Shown here piece after piece: positions 1 to 9,800 of a stretch of 64,000 nt of DNA (its first letter is position 1; every line of letters starts with the position of its first letter). The translations under genes were made by a program, and so were the position numbers. Location: contig NZ_CP060488.1 of NCBI RefSeq assembly GCF_014334015.1, positions 950,501-1,014,500 of the forward strand. The letters are read 5' to 3'. Source of the stretch: Bacteroides sp. M10 (GTDB taxonomy: Bacteria > Bacteroidota > Bacteroidia > Bacteroidales > Bacteroidaceae). Below the pieces are notes generated by a model that saw only the letters and a program-made list of their open reading frames with translations, did not search any database and was not told the DNA's origin.

Positions 1-1110
1 AACAAGCCATTGGAAAATGGAAATGGTATTTTCACACGTTATCAATATCCCATACTCACAGCAGCTCATACTCCCGTCTTCTGGCGGTATGATCTGGATG
101 AACAAACAAATCCGTTTTTGATGGAACGTATTGGCATGAACGCCACCCTAAACTCCGGCGCTATCAAGTGGAATGGAAAATACTTATTGATAGTCCGTGT
201 AGAAGGAGCCGACCGCAAGTCTTTTTTCGCAGTGGCTGAAAGTCCTAATGGAATTGACAATTTTCGTTTCTGGGATTATCCGATAGTGATGCCTGAAGAT
301 ATCATTCCTGCCACGAACATTTATGATATGCGTTTGACAGCTCATGAAGACGGATGGATTTATGGAATCTTCTGTGCAGAACGCCACGATGACACAGCTC
401 CGGCTGGCGATCTTTCATCTGCTACGGCAACCGCTGCAATAGCCCGTACGAAGGACTTGAAAATATGGGAACGCTTGCCGGATTTAAAAACAAAAAGCCA
501 GCAACGTAATGTGGTTCTTCATCCGGAGTTTGTAAATGGAAAATATGCTTTGTACACACGCCCCCAAGATGGTTTTATCGATGCCGGCAGCGGTGGCGGT
601 ATTGGCTGGGCACTACTGGACGACATGACACATGCAGAAGTAAAAGATGAAATAATTATCGACCGGCGTTATTATCACACCATCAAGGAGGTGAAAAATG
701 GAGAGGGTCCCCACCCTATCAAAACTCCGCAAGGATGGTTACATCTGGCACACGGAGTACGAGGGTGTGCTGCCGGGCTTCGTTATGTGCTTTATATGTA
801 CATGACCTCGTTGGAAGATCCGACAAAAGTGATCGCCTCTCCGGCTGGTTTCTTTATGGCTCCGGAAGGAGAAGAACGCATCGGAGATGTTTCCAATGTA
901 CTCTTTACCAACGGATGGATTGTTGATGAGGATGGCAAAGTGTTTATCTACTATGCTTCTTCCGACACACGTATGCATGTGGCTACTTCTACGGTTGACC
1001 GATTGGTGGATTATTGCCTGAATACCCCGTCTGACGGTCTGTCTTCCTCGTCTTCGGTGGCTACGCTGATAAAGCAAATAGAGAAGAACCTTCGTTTGAT
1101 GAATAAATAA
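1..1110 (+). CDS. 4-O-beta-D-mannosyl-D-glucose phosphorylase, GH130 (5' end outside window)
   Basis: Phosphorolyses beta-1,4-mannosyl-glucose to mannose-1-phosphate and glucose in the cytoplasm; this is the known role of the GH130 subfamily 1 enzyme in Bacteroides mannan operons. The reading frame is open from base 1 (Asn-Lys-Pro before the TTG at 10), and the family usually has about 20 more N-terminal residues, so the true start lies upstream of the window. Family hallmarks include [25 protein letters not shown], the segment [14 protein letters not shown] around the catalytic region, and [20 protein letters not shown]. There is no signal peptide in the visible part. It is followed after 16 bp by a sugar symporter and then an epimerase. 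The order phosphorylase-symporter-2-epimerase is that of the described mannobiose pathway of Bacteroides fragilis. Identification is by family resemblance; substrate is inferred from neighbours. Confidence 0.9.
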   Translation, partial: NKPLENGNGIFTRYQYPILTAAHTPVFWRYDLDEQTNPFLMERIGMNATLNSGAIKWNGKYLLIVRVEGADRKSFFAVAESPNGIDNFRFWDYPIVMPEDIIPATNIYDMRLTAHEDGWIYGIFCAERHDDTAPAGDLSSATATAAIARTKDLKIWERLPDLKTKSQQRNVVLHPEFVNGKYALYTRPQDGFIDAGSGGGIGWALLDDMTHAEVKDEIIIDRRYYHTIKEVKNGEGPHPIKTPQGWLHLAHGVRGCAAGLRYVLYMYMTSLEDPTKVIASPAGFFMAPEGEERIGDVSNVLFTNGWIVDEDGKVFIYYASSDTRMHVATSTVDRLVDYCLNTPSDGLSSSSSVATLIKQIEKNLRLMNK

Positions 1111-1126
1111 TCATCTACTCAATACT

Positions 1127-2497
1127 ATGATAAAACTTCAGGAAAAAATTGGATATGGTTTGGGCGATATGGCTTCTTCTATGTTTTGGAAGTTGTTCGG
1201 CTCCTATCTGATGATTTTTTATACAGATGTTTTCGGAATGTCTGCTGCAGTAGTAGGTACGATGTTTCTCGTCACCCGTATATGGGATTCCGCGTTTGAC
1301 CCGATTGTCGGTGTAATAGCCGACCGGACTCAATCACGCTGGGGAAAATTTCGTCCTTATCTATTATATCTGGCCATCCCTTTTGCATTGATAGGAATAC
1401 TCACATTTATGACTCCGGATTTAAGTGACACCGGCAAAATAGTGTATGCCTATATAACCTATTCGCTGATGATGATGGTGTATTCGGCCATTAATGTGCC
1501 TTATGCTTCATTACTCGGTGTCATAAGCCCGGAATCAAAAGACCGGAATACACTCTCCACCTACCGTATGACATTTGCGTATATCGGCAGTTTTATCGCG
1601 TTGCTCTTGTTTATGCCGATGGTCAATTTCTTCAGTAAAGACCATAGTGAACAATACGGTTGGATGATGAGTGTCGTTGTCATTGCCGTGTCATGTGCTT
1701 TGCTTTTTTACGGATGCTTTGCCTGGACAGAAGAACGCGTAAAGCCTATCCGGGAACAGCAGAACTCATTGAAAACTGATTTGTCGGACTTACTTCATAA
1801 CCGTCCCTGGTGGATTCTTTTAGGAGCCGGGATTGCCGCTTTGGTGTTCAACTCCATTCGCGACGGGGCAACAGTGTATTACTTCAAATACTATATCGTA
1901 GAGGAAGAACATGCCTCTATTTCTCTGCTCGGCATTTCTTTTGTGTTAAGCGGGCTATATCTGGCAGTGGGGCAAGCTGCCAATATTTTAGGAGTCATTC
2001 TGGCTGCTCCGTTAAGTAACAGCATTGGTAAAAAGAAAACATACATGGGAGCCATGCTGATAGCCACAGTGTTTTCCGTCATCTTTTATTGGCTGGATAA
2101 AGAGGAATTGGTGCTTATTTTCACTTTTCAGATATTAATCAGTATTTGTGCGGGAAGCATATTTCCTTTATTATGGTCGATGTATGCGGACTGTGCTGAT
2201 TACTCTGAATTGCAGACCGGTCATCGTGCCACAGGGCTTATCTTTTCTTCATCTTCCATGAGCCAGAAATTTGGTTGGGCTATCGGTAGTGCAGCAACAG
2301 GATGGTTATTGGCATTTTTCGGGTTTGAAGCTAACGCTATACAGAGTGCCGAGACTATTCATGGAATTAAAATGTTCCTAAGTTGGTTGCCGGCTGTAGG
2401 GACGGTTCTTAGCATACTTTTTATAAGTCTGTATCCTTTATCGGAAGAACGGATGTGTGAGATAACCAATCAGTTGAACGCTAAAAGAAAGGAATAA
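1127..2497 (+). CDS. GPH-family (MFS) glycoside:cation symporter
   Basis: Inner-membrane sugar importer of the glycoside-pentoside-hexuronide:cation symporter family, related to the melibiose carrier. The 456-residue protein shows about twelve hydrophobic segments. It has the family N-terminus (GYGLGDMASSMFWKL) and the cytoplasmic loop after helix 2 (DPIVGVIADRTQSRWGKFRPY), both typical of GPH carriers. It lies 16 bp after the GH130 gene, and its stop codon directly abuts the ATG of the epimerase, so the three genes are almost certainly one operon. From this context it should import beta-1,4-mannobiose or a related disaccharide for epimerisation and phosphorolysis. The substrate is inferred, the family is clear. 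Confidence 0.9.
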   Translation: MIKLQEKIGYGLGDMASSMFWKLFGSYLMIFYTDVFGMSAAVVGTMFLVTRIWDSAFDPIVGVIADRTQSRWGKFRPYLLYLAIPFALIGILTFMTPDLSDTGKIVYAYITYSLMMMVYSAINVPYASLLGVISPESKDRNTLSTYRMTFAYIGSFIALLLFMPMVNFFSKDHSEQYGWMMSVVVIAVSCALLFYGCFAWTEERVKPIREQQNSLKTDLSDLLHNRPWWILLGAGIAALVFNSIRDGATVYYFKYYIVEEEHASISLLGISFVLSGLYLAVGQAANILGVILAAPLSNSIGKKKTYMGAMLIATVFSVIFYWLDKEELVLIFTFQILISICAGSIFPLLWSMYADCADYSELQTGHRATGLIFSSSSMSQKFGWAIGSAATGWLLAFFGFEANAIQSAETIHGIKMFLSWLPAVGTVLSILFISLYPLSEERMCEITNQLNAKRKE

Positions 2498-3691
2498 ATG
2501 GAAAAGACAGTAACAAAGTTAAGGGAAGAAATGCAGAGTGTACTGACAGAGAATATTCTTCCTTTTTGGATGAATCGCATGGTAGATACAGAGCATGGCG
2601 GCTTTCATGGATGTATTGCCGGTAATGGAGAAGTGATTGGTGGGGCTCCGAAAGGAGTAGTATTGAATGCACGTATTCTATGGACATTTTCATCCGCCTA
2701 TCGCCTGCTCTGTAAAGAAGAATATTTGGAAATGGCAACCCGCGCTAAAAGAGAAATCATCGATCATTTTTACGATCCTGTATATGGAGGCGTATATTGG
2801 TCACTTTCCGAAGACCATACTCCTTTGGACACCAAAAAACAAATATATGCGTTGGGATTTGCTATTTATGGACTTAGTGAGTATTTTCGAGCGACGGAAG
2901 ATAAAGAGGCATTGGAGTACGCCATACGTTTATTCAATGATATTGAAGAACACAGCTTTGACCGGAAAAAAAACGGATATTGTGAGGCGCTGACCCGTGA
3001 ATGGGAAACAATAGAAGATATGCGTTTGAGCGAAAAGGATGAGAATGAACGGAAAACAATGAATACGCATTTACATATTCTGGAACCTTATGCCAATTTA
3101 TACCGGGTATGGAAAGATGACTGGCTGGAAAGACAACTACGGAATCTTATAGAGCTTTTCACAGAGCGAATCATAAACTTTGAAACAAAGCATTTGGATC
3201 TGTTTTTTGATGATGACTGGAACAGTAAATATAACATTGTTTCGTACGGGCACGATATCGAAGCTTCCTGGCTCCTGCATGAAGCAGCTTTAACTCTTGG
3301 CGACAGACGGCTGGCAGAGCGTATCGAACCTTATGTAATTGACATGGCAGAAGCCGCCTCTGAAGGATTTCTTCCCGGTGCAGGTATGATTTATGAGATG
3401 CATGGTGACCGTGCCTCAATAGATGCCGACCGGCATTGGTGGGTGCAAGCTGAATCTGTTGTGGGTTATATGAATCTTTACCAGTATTTTGACGACTGTT
3501 TGTCATTAGTACGGGCTACCCAATGCTGGGAGCTCATAAAAGAACATTTGATCGACAGCGAAGGAGAATGGTTCTGGAGCCTACGAGCAGATGGTACAGT
3601 GAATAAAACCGATGATAAAGCCGGCTTCTGGAAATGTCCCTATCATAATGGAAGGATGTGTATGGAGGTAATAGAACGTTTTCACGAATAA
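2498..3691 (+). CDS. Cellobiose/mannobiose 2-epimerase (AGE family)
   Basis: Cytoplasmic (alpha/alpha)6-barrel enzyme of the N-acylglucosamine 2-epimerase superfamily. It interconverts the reducing-end glucose and mannose of beta-1,4 disaccharides, here most likely mannobiose to mannosylglucose for the upstream GH130. The protein has 397 residues, normal for cellobiose 2-epimerases. Conserved features include WMNRMVDTEHGGFHG near the N-terminus, the GGVYWSL strand, and histidines that match the catalytic positions of the family: His252 in YGHDIEASW, His313 in DRHWWVQAE and His383 in PYHNGRMCME. Its ATG follows the symporter stop codon with no gap, indicating translational coupling. Confidence 0.9.
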   Translation: MEKTVTKLREEMQSVLTENILPFWMNRMVDTEHGGFHGCIAGNGEVIGGAPKGVVLNARILWTFSSAYRLLCKEEYLEMATRAKREIIDHFYDPVYGGVYWSLSEDHTPLDTKKQIYALGFAIYGLSEYFRATEDKEALEYAIRLFNDIEEHSFDRKKNGYCEALTREWETIEDMRLSEKDENERKTMNTHLHILEPYANLYRVWKDDWLERQLRNLIELFTERIINFETKHLDLFFDDDWNSKYNIVSYGHDIEASWLLHEAALTLGDRRLAERIEPYVIDMAEAASEGFLPGAGMIYEMHGDRASIDADRHWWVQAESVVGYMNLYQYFDDCLSLVRATQCWELIKEHLIDSEGEWFWSLRADGTVNKTDDKAGFWKCPYHNGRMCMEVIERFHE

Positions 3692-3727
3692 ATATAAATT
3701 ACTATCTTACAACAAAACAGCTATCTT

Positions 3728-4366
3728 ATGATTAGAAAAACAAGCAAGAAGTGGCTGATCACTTTATTACTTATTATTTGCTACTCATCAATTAGCGTAG
3801 CACAGCAAACTATACAACTAAGTGGAAAAAGTCAAGGTAAGCGTTTTGATGGTATTGGGGTAGTTAATGGAGGCGGTGCAACATCCGTCTTACTGAAGGA
3901 CTATCCTGAACAACAGCGTAACGAAATCATGGATATGGTCTATAAACCTATGTTCGGTGGTTCTGTCAGTTCATTGCTCGTAGAAATTCCCGGTGACGGC
4001 AACTGTACTCTGGTTATCACCCGAGGAAAACGCGACCAGAAAGAGCTCATTGGCGGTGCTGAACAGCAAGCCATGATCCTTGCTCGTACCGATATGGAGA
4101 TTGGTGGTGAATACACGCTGGCCAGTGTCAAGATTGAAGGTGTCAACGCCTGCCAATGGCATTCATTGAAACTACGCCTCCTTGGCGACGAACTAACAGG
4201 TTTTGTAGATGGAAAGGAAGTGGTGAAAGCTACATCAGCCCACTATCTACGCGGTATGGCCGGACTAATGGCTCCGTTACAAAAACAGCGTATCTGCACC
4301 CCCTATTTTGACAATCTCAAGATTCAGCCCATTGGGCGCACCAAAGGTTACAAACGTTGGATATAA
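3728..4366 (+). pseudogene. GH59 (galactocerebrosidase-type) remnant with in-frame internal deletion
   Basis: A 212-codon open frame with a signal peptide (cleavage after SISVAQ). Residues 35-92 match the N-terminal signature of GH59 enzymes: RFDGIGVVNGGGATSVLL, then YPEQQRNEIMDMVYKP, then LLVEIPGDGN. In intact GH59 proteins this strand leads into the catalytic barrel. Here, from about residue 93 (nt 4003), the sequence jumps to what looks like the C-terminal lectin-like beta-sandwich (WHSLKLRLLGDELTGFVDGKEVV and a final YFDNLKI). The several hundred residues holding both catalytic glutamates are absent although the frame stays open. It follows the epimerase by 36 bp and may still be transcribed with the mannan genes. 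It is probably non-functional as a glycosidase; a short secreted sugar-binding protein cannot be excluded. The family assignment rests on the N-terminal motif from memory. Confidence 0.65.
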
Positions 4367-4704
4367 GACCAATGTACCCTTCCCACCAGGCAAATTATCG
4401 CGAGTAAAATAGACTTATCCAATAAAGAATGATGAGGAAGTCAAATTTGTCTATCATCTAAAAGGAGACAATTCTCAACAGAATCATCAATGAAAAATCA
4501 TAAGATCAAATCTATATCTCCGTTAATATCCCCCAATTAACAAGACGTTAATTGCTTCCAACAGATAGTACTTCTATTGTTATGGAAGCTAAATAACTCA
4601 TATAACGGGAGTATTATTAATAGTTTCAAAAAAAGTAGGAAATAGGAGTTAGAAATAACTCTTATTTCCTACTTTCTGCAATACAGGGCTCATTATCCCT
4701 CCTT
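4367..4704. other. Gene-free stretch after the GH59 remnant
   Basis: No convincing gene. One frame reads through coding-like residues from about 4341 (VTNVGYKTNVPFPPGK), meets a TAG at 4410 and then continues (NDEEVKFVYHLKGDN) to a TGA near 4490. This could be further decayed coding sequence beside the remnant, but it is too short to assign. The right part holds the hairpin at 4632-4675. Confidence 0.4.
4632..4675. terminator. Strong 20-bp stem-loop, probable terminator
   Basis: Arms 4632-4651 and 4656-4675 pair over 20 bp with a single G-T position and a GAAA loop. There is no long T run on the + side. On the minus strand the stem is followed by seven T residues. It separates the mannan operon remnant from the NUDIX gene promoter. 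Confidence 0.6.
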
Positions 4705-4738
4705 TTTGTTTACTTAATCTCGTTTTTTTATAACTTTG
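4705..4738 (+). promoter_or_regulatory. Promoter of the NUDIX gene
   Basis: A perfect Bacteroidales -7 box TAACTTTG lies at 4731-4738. A -33 element TTTG at 4705-4708 precedes it with 22 bp between. This predicts transcription from about 4745 and a leader near 30 nt before the ATG at 4774. Confidence 0.65.
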
Positions 4739-4773
4739 CAAGCATAAACAAAAACCTGGAAATATATACGATC

Positions 4774-5298
4774 ATGGAACATCCTCTTGCCCAATTCCTA
4801 TATTGCCCTGAATGTGGTTCCTCTCATTTTGAGATCAATAACGAGAAATCTAAAAAATGTGCAGATTGCGGCTTTGTCTATTATTTCAATCCTTCTGCCG
4901 CCACAGTAGCACTCATCTTGAATGAGAAAAATGAACTGCTTGTCTGCCGACGTGCCAAAGAGCCAGCCAAAGGAACTCTCGACCTACCCGGCGGATTCAT
5001 CGATATGAATGAAACGGGCGAAGAAGGTGTTGCCCGCGAAGTACTGGAAGAAACAGGGCTGAAAGTTAAAAAAGCCGTTTACCAGTTCACACTTCCCAAT
5101 ATTTATGTTTATTCAGGTTTTCCTGTACACACACTCGATATGTTTTTCCTCTGCACTGTAGAAAACATGAGCTATTTCTCCGCTATGGATGATGTAGCAG
5201 ATGCTTTCTTCCTGCCTCTCTCCGAAATTCATCCGGAAGATTTTGGACTGGATTCTATCCGGCGAGGACTTATTCTGTTTCTAGCTCAATACCACTAA
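4774..5298 (+). CDS. NUDIX hydrolase with N-terminal zinc ribbon
   Basis: Hydrolyses a nucleoside diphosphate linked to another moiety; the exact substrate cannot be told. A four-cysteine zinc ribbon (Cys11, Cys14, Cys29, Cys32) precedes a perfect Nudix box, residues 74-96, that matches GX5EX7REUXEEXGU with the metal-binding REVLEET core. The 174-residue length and the ribbon-plus-Nudix layout are common among small Bacteroides NUDIX proteins, and the layout resembles a reduced NudC. It is a single gene with its own promoter and no functional link to its neighbours. Confidence 0.9.
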   Translation: MEHPLAQFLYCPECGSSHFEINNEKSKKCADCGFVYYFNPSAATVALILNEKNELLVCRRAKEPAKGTLDLPGGFIDMNETGEEGVAREVLEETGLKVKKAVYQFTLPNIYVYSGFPVHTLDMFFLCTVENMSYFSAMDDVADAFFLPLSEIHPEDFGLDSIRRGLILFLAQYH

Positions 5299-5413
5299 AA
5301 TCATTCTATCAGTCTGATATAATGCGTATTTTTTATCATCAGAGCAATTTATCACATAATCTTAAACAATCATATTATATTACTATAAATGAACAAAATA
5401 CAACATATTGTGT

Positions 5414-5421
5414 TATCTTTG
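5414..5421 (+). promoter_or_regulatory. -7 box of the DUF234 ATPase gene
   Basis: TATCTTTG is a perfect match to TAnnTTTG. The predicted start of transcription, near 5428, coincides with the first unit of the repeat array at 5428-5464, and the ATG follows at 5477. Confidence 0.6.
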
Positions 5422-5427
5422 TAACCA

Positions 5428-5464
5428 CCATTAATTTAATGGCCATTAAATTAACCGCCATTAA
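5428..5464 (+). repeat. Three CCATTAA repeats at 15-bp pitch with a 24-bp perfect palindrome
   Basis: CCATTAA begins at 5428, 5443 and 5458, exactly 15 bp apart. Bases 5431-5454 form a perfect 24-bp palindrome centred on GGCC (half-arm TTAATTTAATGG). The block sits just downstream of the -7 box, where a bound protein would block transcription, so it looks like an operator; the RNA could also fold into a hairpin near the start codon. Confidence 0.6.
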
Positions 5465-5476
5465 GATAGCAATAAT

Positions 5477-6787
5477 ATGAAGTTCTACGACCGAAAGAAA
5501 GAAATGGCGATACTGTATGCAGCTAAAGAGCAATCACAAACGAGCGCTTGCTTTACTGTAATGACCGGACGCCGACGAATCGGAAAAACAGCTCTACTCT
5601 TAGAGTCTGTCAAAGACACCCGATTCGTATATATATTTGTAGCAAGAAAGAGTGAAGTCCTGCTTTGCGCACAATATCAACCTGTCATAGAGGAAACACT
5701 TGGCATTCGTATCTATGGAGAAATCAGAGAGTTCGCACAGCTCTTTGAACTGCTGATGCAACATTCCCAAAAGGAAAATTTCACATTAATCATTGACGAA
5801 TTTCAAGAATTCCTCTATATCAATCCGTCTATCGTCAGTGACATACAACGTATCTGGGATCAATATCACGCGACTTCCAAAATCAATTTCATTGTATGCG
5901 GTTCCGTTTATTCAATGATGAAAAGAATATTCGAAGACCGCAAGGAGCCACTATACGGACGCCTTACCGCCCGAATTGCCCTGCATCCATTCACCACCAC
6001 TGTTATCAAAGAGATTCTGGCAGACCATGCCCCCCAATTCACATCGGAAGATTTGCTTTGCCTGTATTTACTGACAGGTGGAGTAGCCAAATACATCACC
6101 CTATTGATGGAAGCGAAAGCATTTAATAAAAATGCCATGATAAATTATGCGCTTTCCGAAGGCTCACCATTTCTGACAGAAGGCAAAGACATGTTGATTT
6201 CCGAGTTCGGGAAAGACTATGCCAATTATTTTTCTATCCTATCTCTCATTGCGGAAGGAAAAACAACACAACGAGAGATTGATTCCATCATCAATAAAAA
6301 CACCGGTTCCTATTTAGCCAACCTTGAGGATGAATATTCATTAATCAAAAAAGTGAAACCGATGTTCGCTAAACCTAATAGTCGTGCTACCCGTTATTGC
6401 CTGCAAGACAATTTTCTACGATTCTGGTTTCGCTTCATTTTCCCAAACAACGCAGTACTGGAAATGGGGAAAAACCATTTACTGATAGAATATGTAGAAA
6501 AGAACTACGAACAATACAGCGGCCTACTGTTAGAAAAATATTTCCGTGAACGTATCGCTGAAGAAGAGGAAGTTACTGACGTAGGTAACTATTGGGACAA
6601 AAACGGAGAAAATGAAATAGACCTGATTGCCCTCAACCGGTTTAACAAAACAGCACTTATCGGAGAAGTAAAAAGAAATCCGAGAAAAATAAGTATCCCG
6701 GCATTGGAAAAGAAAGGAGAAACTTTACATAAAGAATTAAATGATTATAAAATAACTTTCAAAGGATTCTCATTGAAAGATATGTAG
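5477..6787 (+). CDS. DUF234-type ATPase (archaeal-ATPase-like AAA protein)
   Basis: P-loop ATPase of the ATPase_2/DUF234 group, 436 residues. Walker A is GRRRIGKT (31-38) and Walker B is LIIDEFQEF with Asp107-Glu108. A winged-helix-like middle region is followed by a C-terminal DUF234 part carrying EIDLIAL (Asp382) and GEVKRNP (Glu397, Lys399). That D-x14-E-x-K spacing matches the PD-(D/E)XK nuclease-fold pattern seen in this family. The cellular role of these proteins is not established; they are frequent accessory genes. It has its own promoter with a palindromic array, and the TPR gene starts only 23 bp after its stop. Confidence 0.85.
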   Translation: MKFYDRKKEMAILYAAKEQSQTSACFTVMTGRRRIGKTALLLESVKDTRFVYIFVARKSEVLLCAQYQPVIEETLGIRIYGEIREFAQLFELLMQHSQKENFTLIIDEFQEFLYINPSIVSDIQRIWDQYHATSKINFIVCGSVYSMMKRIFEDRKEPLYGRLTARIALHPFTTTVIKEILADHAPQFTSEDLLCLYLLTGGVAKYITLLMEAKAFNKNAMINYALSEGSPFLTEGKDMLISEFGKDYANYFSILSLIAEGKTTQREIDSIINKNTGSYLANLEDEYSLIKKVKPMFAKPNSRATRYCLQDNFLRFWFRFIFPNNAVLEMGKNHLLIEYVEKNYEQYSGLLLEKYFRERIAEEEEVTDVGNYWDKNGENEIDLIALNRFNKTALIGEVKRNPRKISIPALEKKGETLHKELNDYKITFKGFSLKDM

Positions 6788-6810
6788 TACTTTTGCATAA
6801 ACACCCGATT

Positions 6811-9800
6811 ATGAAAAAAGAAATTACTAGACTCATTTGTGCGGCTATCTGCTGCACGCCTATGATAGGATTTGCCCAGACAAGTGATAAGTTCACTTCG
6901 ACCGACAACCTTTATAAAGAAGGAAAAGAACTTTTCCAGGAAAAAAATTATGCAGCCGCCCTGCCGGCACTGAAAGCATTTGTAAAACAAAAGCCAACCG
7001 CCAGCCTTCTTCAAGACGCAGAATATATGCTGGCCAGTTCTGCTTATGAACTGAAAGACAAGAACCGGATCGAAATCCTGCGCAAGTATCTCGACCGCTA
7101 TCCGGACACTCCTTACGCCAACCGTATTTATGCACTATTAGCCTCCTGCTACTTCTATGAAGGAAAATACGACGAAGCACTGGCACTCTTCAACTCTGCC
7201 GACCTCGGTCTGCTGGGTAATGAGGAACGAGATGACTGTACTTACCAATTGGCTACCTGTTATCTGAAAACCGATAATCTGCGAGAAGCAGCAATTTGGT
7301 TTGAAACATTGCGCGCCAACAGTCCCCAATATGCCAAAGACTGTGATTATTATCTCTCTTATATCCGCTATACGCAAAAACGCTATAACGAAGCACTGAA
7401 AGGTTTCTTGCCGTTACAGGACGATTCGAAGTACAAGGCACTTGTCCCCTATTACATTGCCGAAATTTATGCACAGCTTCAAAACTACGATAAGGCACAG
7501 ATTGTAGCACAAAACTATCTGTCGGCCTATCCAAATAACGAGCATGCCGCAGAGATGTATCGCATTCTGGGAGATGCCTACTACCACTTCGGACAATATC
7601 ACCAAGCTGTAGAAGCATTCAACAATTACCTGAACAAAGATCATTCGGCTCCGCGTCGCGATGCTCTTTATATGTTAGGGCTCTCCTACTATCAGACGAA
7701 AGTCTATTCCAAAGCAGCCGAAACATTAGGCAAGGTCACAACTGCCAATGATGCCCTTACTCAAAATGCATACCTCCACATGGGACTCTCTTATCTGCAA
7801 CTGGCAGAAAAAAGCAAAGCCCGCATGGCTTTCGAACAGGCAGCCGCCTCCAGTGCTAATATGCAAATCAAGGAACAGGCAGCCTACAATTACGCTCTTT
7901 GCCTGCATGAAACTTCCTTCTCCGCTTTCGGCGAATCCGTCACTGCCTTTGAGAAGTTCCTGAATGAATTCCCGACTTCTCCTTACGCTGAAAAAGTCAG
8001 CAGCTATTTGGTAGGAGTTTACATGAATACCCGCAGTTATGATGCAGCCCTGAAATCCATCGACCGGATAGCCAAACCAAGTGCACAAATATTGGAAGCC
8101 AAACAGAAAATCCTGTTCCAACTAGGTACACAAGCATTTGCTAATGCTGATTTCACACAGGCTCTTAAATATCTGAATCAATCCATCGCCATCGGACAAT
8201 ATAACCGGCAGACCAAAGCAGACGCTTACTACTGGTGCGGCGAATCTTACTACCGCCTCAACCGAATGACGGAAGCAACCCGTGACTTCAACGCTTACCT
8301 GCAACTCACCACCCAGCCCAATAACGAAATGTACGCACTTGCCAACTACAACCTAGGGTATATCGCTTTCCACCGCAAAGACTATACACAGGCAAGCAAT
8401 TATTTCCAAAAGTACATCCAACTGGAAAAAGGTGAAAATACAACCGCGCTTGCCGATGCCTATAACCGTATCGGTGACTGTTACCTGCATGTACGCAGCT
8501 TCGAAGAAGCCAAACATTACTACTCACAAGCGGAACAAATGAATACTCCTTCCGGCGACTATTCTTTCTATCAACTCGCTCTCGTATCGGGATTACAGAA
8601 AGACTATTCCGGCAAAATCACTTTATTAAACCGACTGGTGGGTAAATATCCTTCTTCTCCTTATGCAGTAAATGCCATTTATGAGAAAGGGCGTTCTTAT
8701 GTCCTGATGGATAACAACAATCAAGCCATTACCTCTTTCAAAGAATTGCTAAGCAAATACCCCGAAAGTCCTGTCAGCCGGAAAGCCGCTGCAGAAATCG
8801 GATTATTGTACTATCAGAAAGGAGACTACAATCAGGCTATCGGAGCTTACAAGGAAGTAATCGAAAAATATCCGGGCAGCGAAGAAGCCCGCCTTGCCAT
8901 GCGTGACTTGAAATCTATTTATGTAGACCTGAACCGCATCGACGAATTTGCAGCTTTAGCAAATGCCATGCCGGGACATATCCGTTTCGATGCCAATGAA
9001 CAAGACTCACTTACGTATGCCGCTGCAGAAAAGATTTATATAAAAGGCCGGATGGAAGAAGCCAAAACAAGTCTCAACAAATACTTGCAGACTTTCCCGG
9101 AAGGTGCTTTCAGTTTGAATGCGCATTATTACCTCTGCCTGATTGGTAACGAACAGAAGAATTACGATATGGTTCTTCTCCATTCCGGTAAGTTATTGGA
9201 ATATCCTAACAACCCATTTGCAGAAGAAGCACTAATCTTGCGTGCCGAAGTGCAGTTCAATCAGCAAAATATGGCTGAAGCACTAGCTAGCTATAAAATG
9301 TTGAAAGAAAAAGCAACCAATGTAGAACGTCGCCAACTTGCCGAAACAGGAATTTTGCGTTGTGCCTTCCTGTTGAGAGATGACATAGAAACCATCCATG
9401 CAGCTACCGACCTGCTTGCAGAAGCCAAACTTAGTCCGGAGTTAAGGAACGAAGCTCTTTATTACCGTGCTAAAGCCTACACCAAGCAAAAGGCTGACAA
9501 AAAAGCACTGGAAGATTATCGTGAACTGGCAAAAGATACACGTAACTCTTACGGTGCCGAAGCAAAATATCAGGTTGCACAATCACTTTACGATGCAAAA
9601 GAATATGCCGCTGCAGAAAAAGAGTTGCTCAACTATATAGAACAGAGCACACCTCATGCTTATTGGCTGGCACGTAGTTTTGTCCTTCTGTCCGATGTTT
9701 ACCACGCTACGGGCAAAGATCTGGATGCACGTCAGTATCTGTTAAGTTTGCAACAGAATTACCAGGGTAATGACGATATTCAAAGCATGATTGAAAGCAG

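Noticed and set aside
4341..4493. Coding-like peptide read-through downstream of the GH59 remnant
   Set aside because: Interrupted by TAG at 4410 and too short to assign to any family; recorded only in the gene-free stretch entry.
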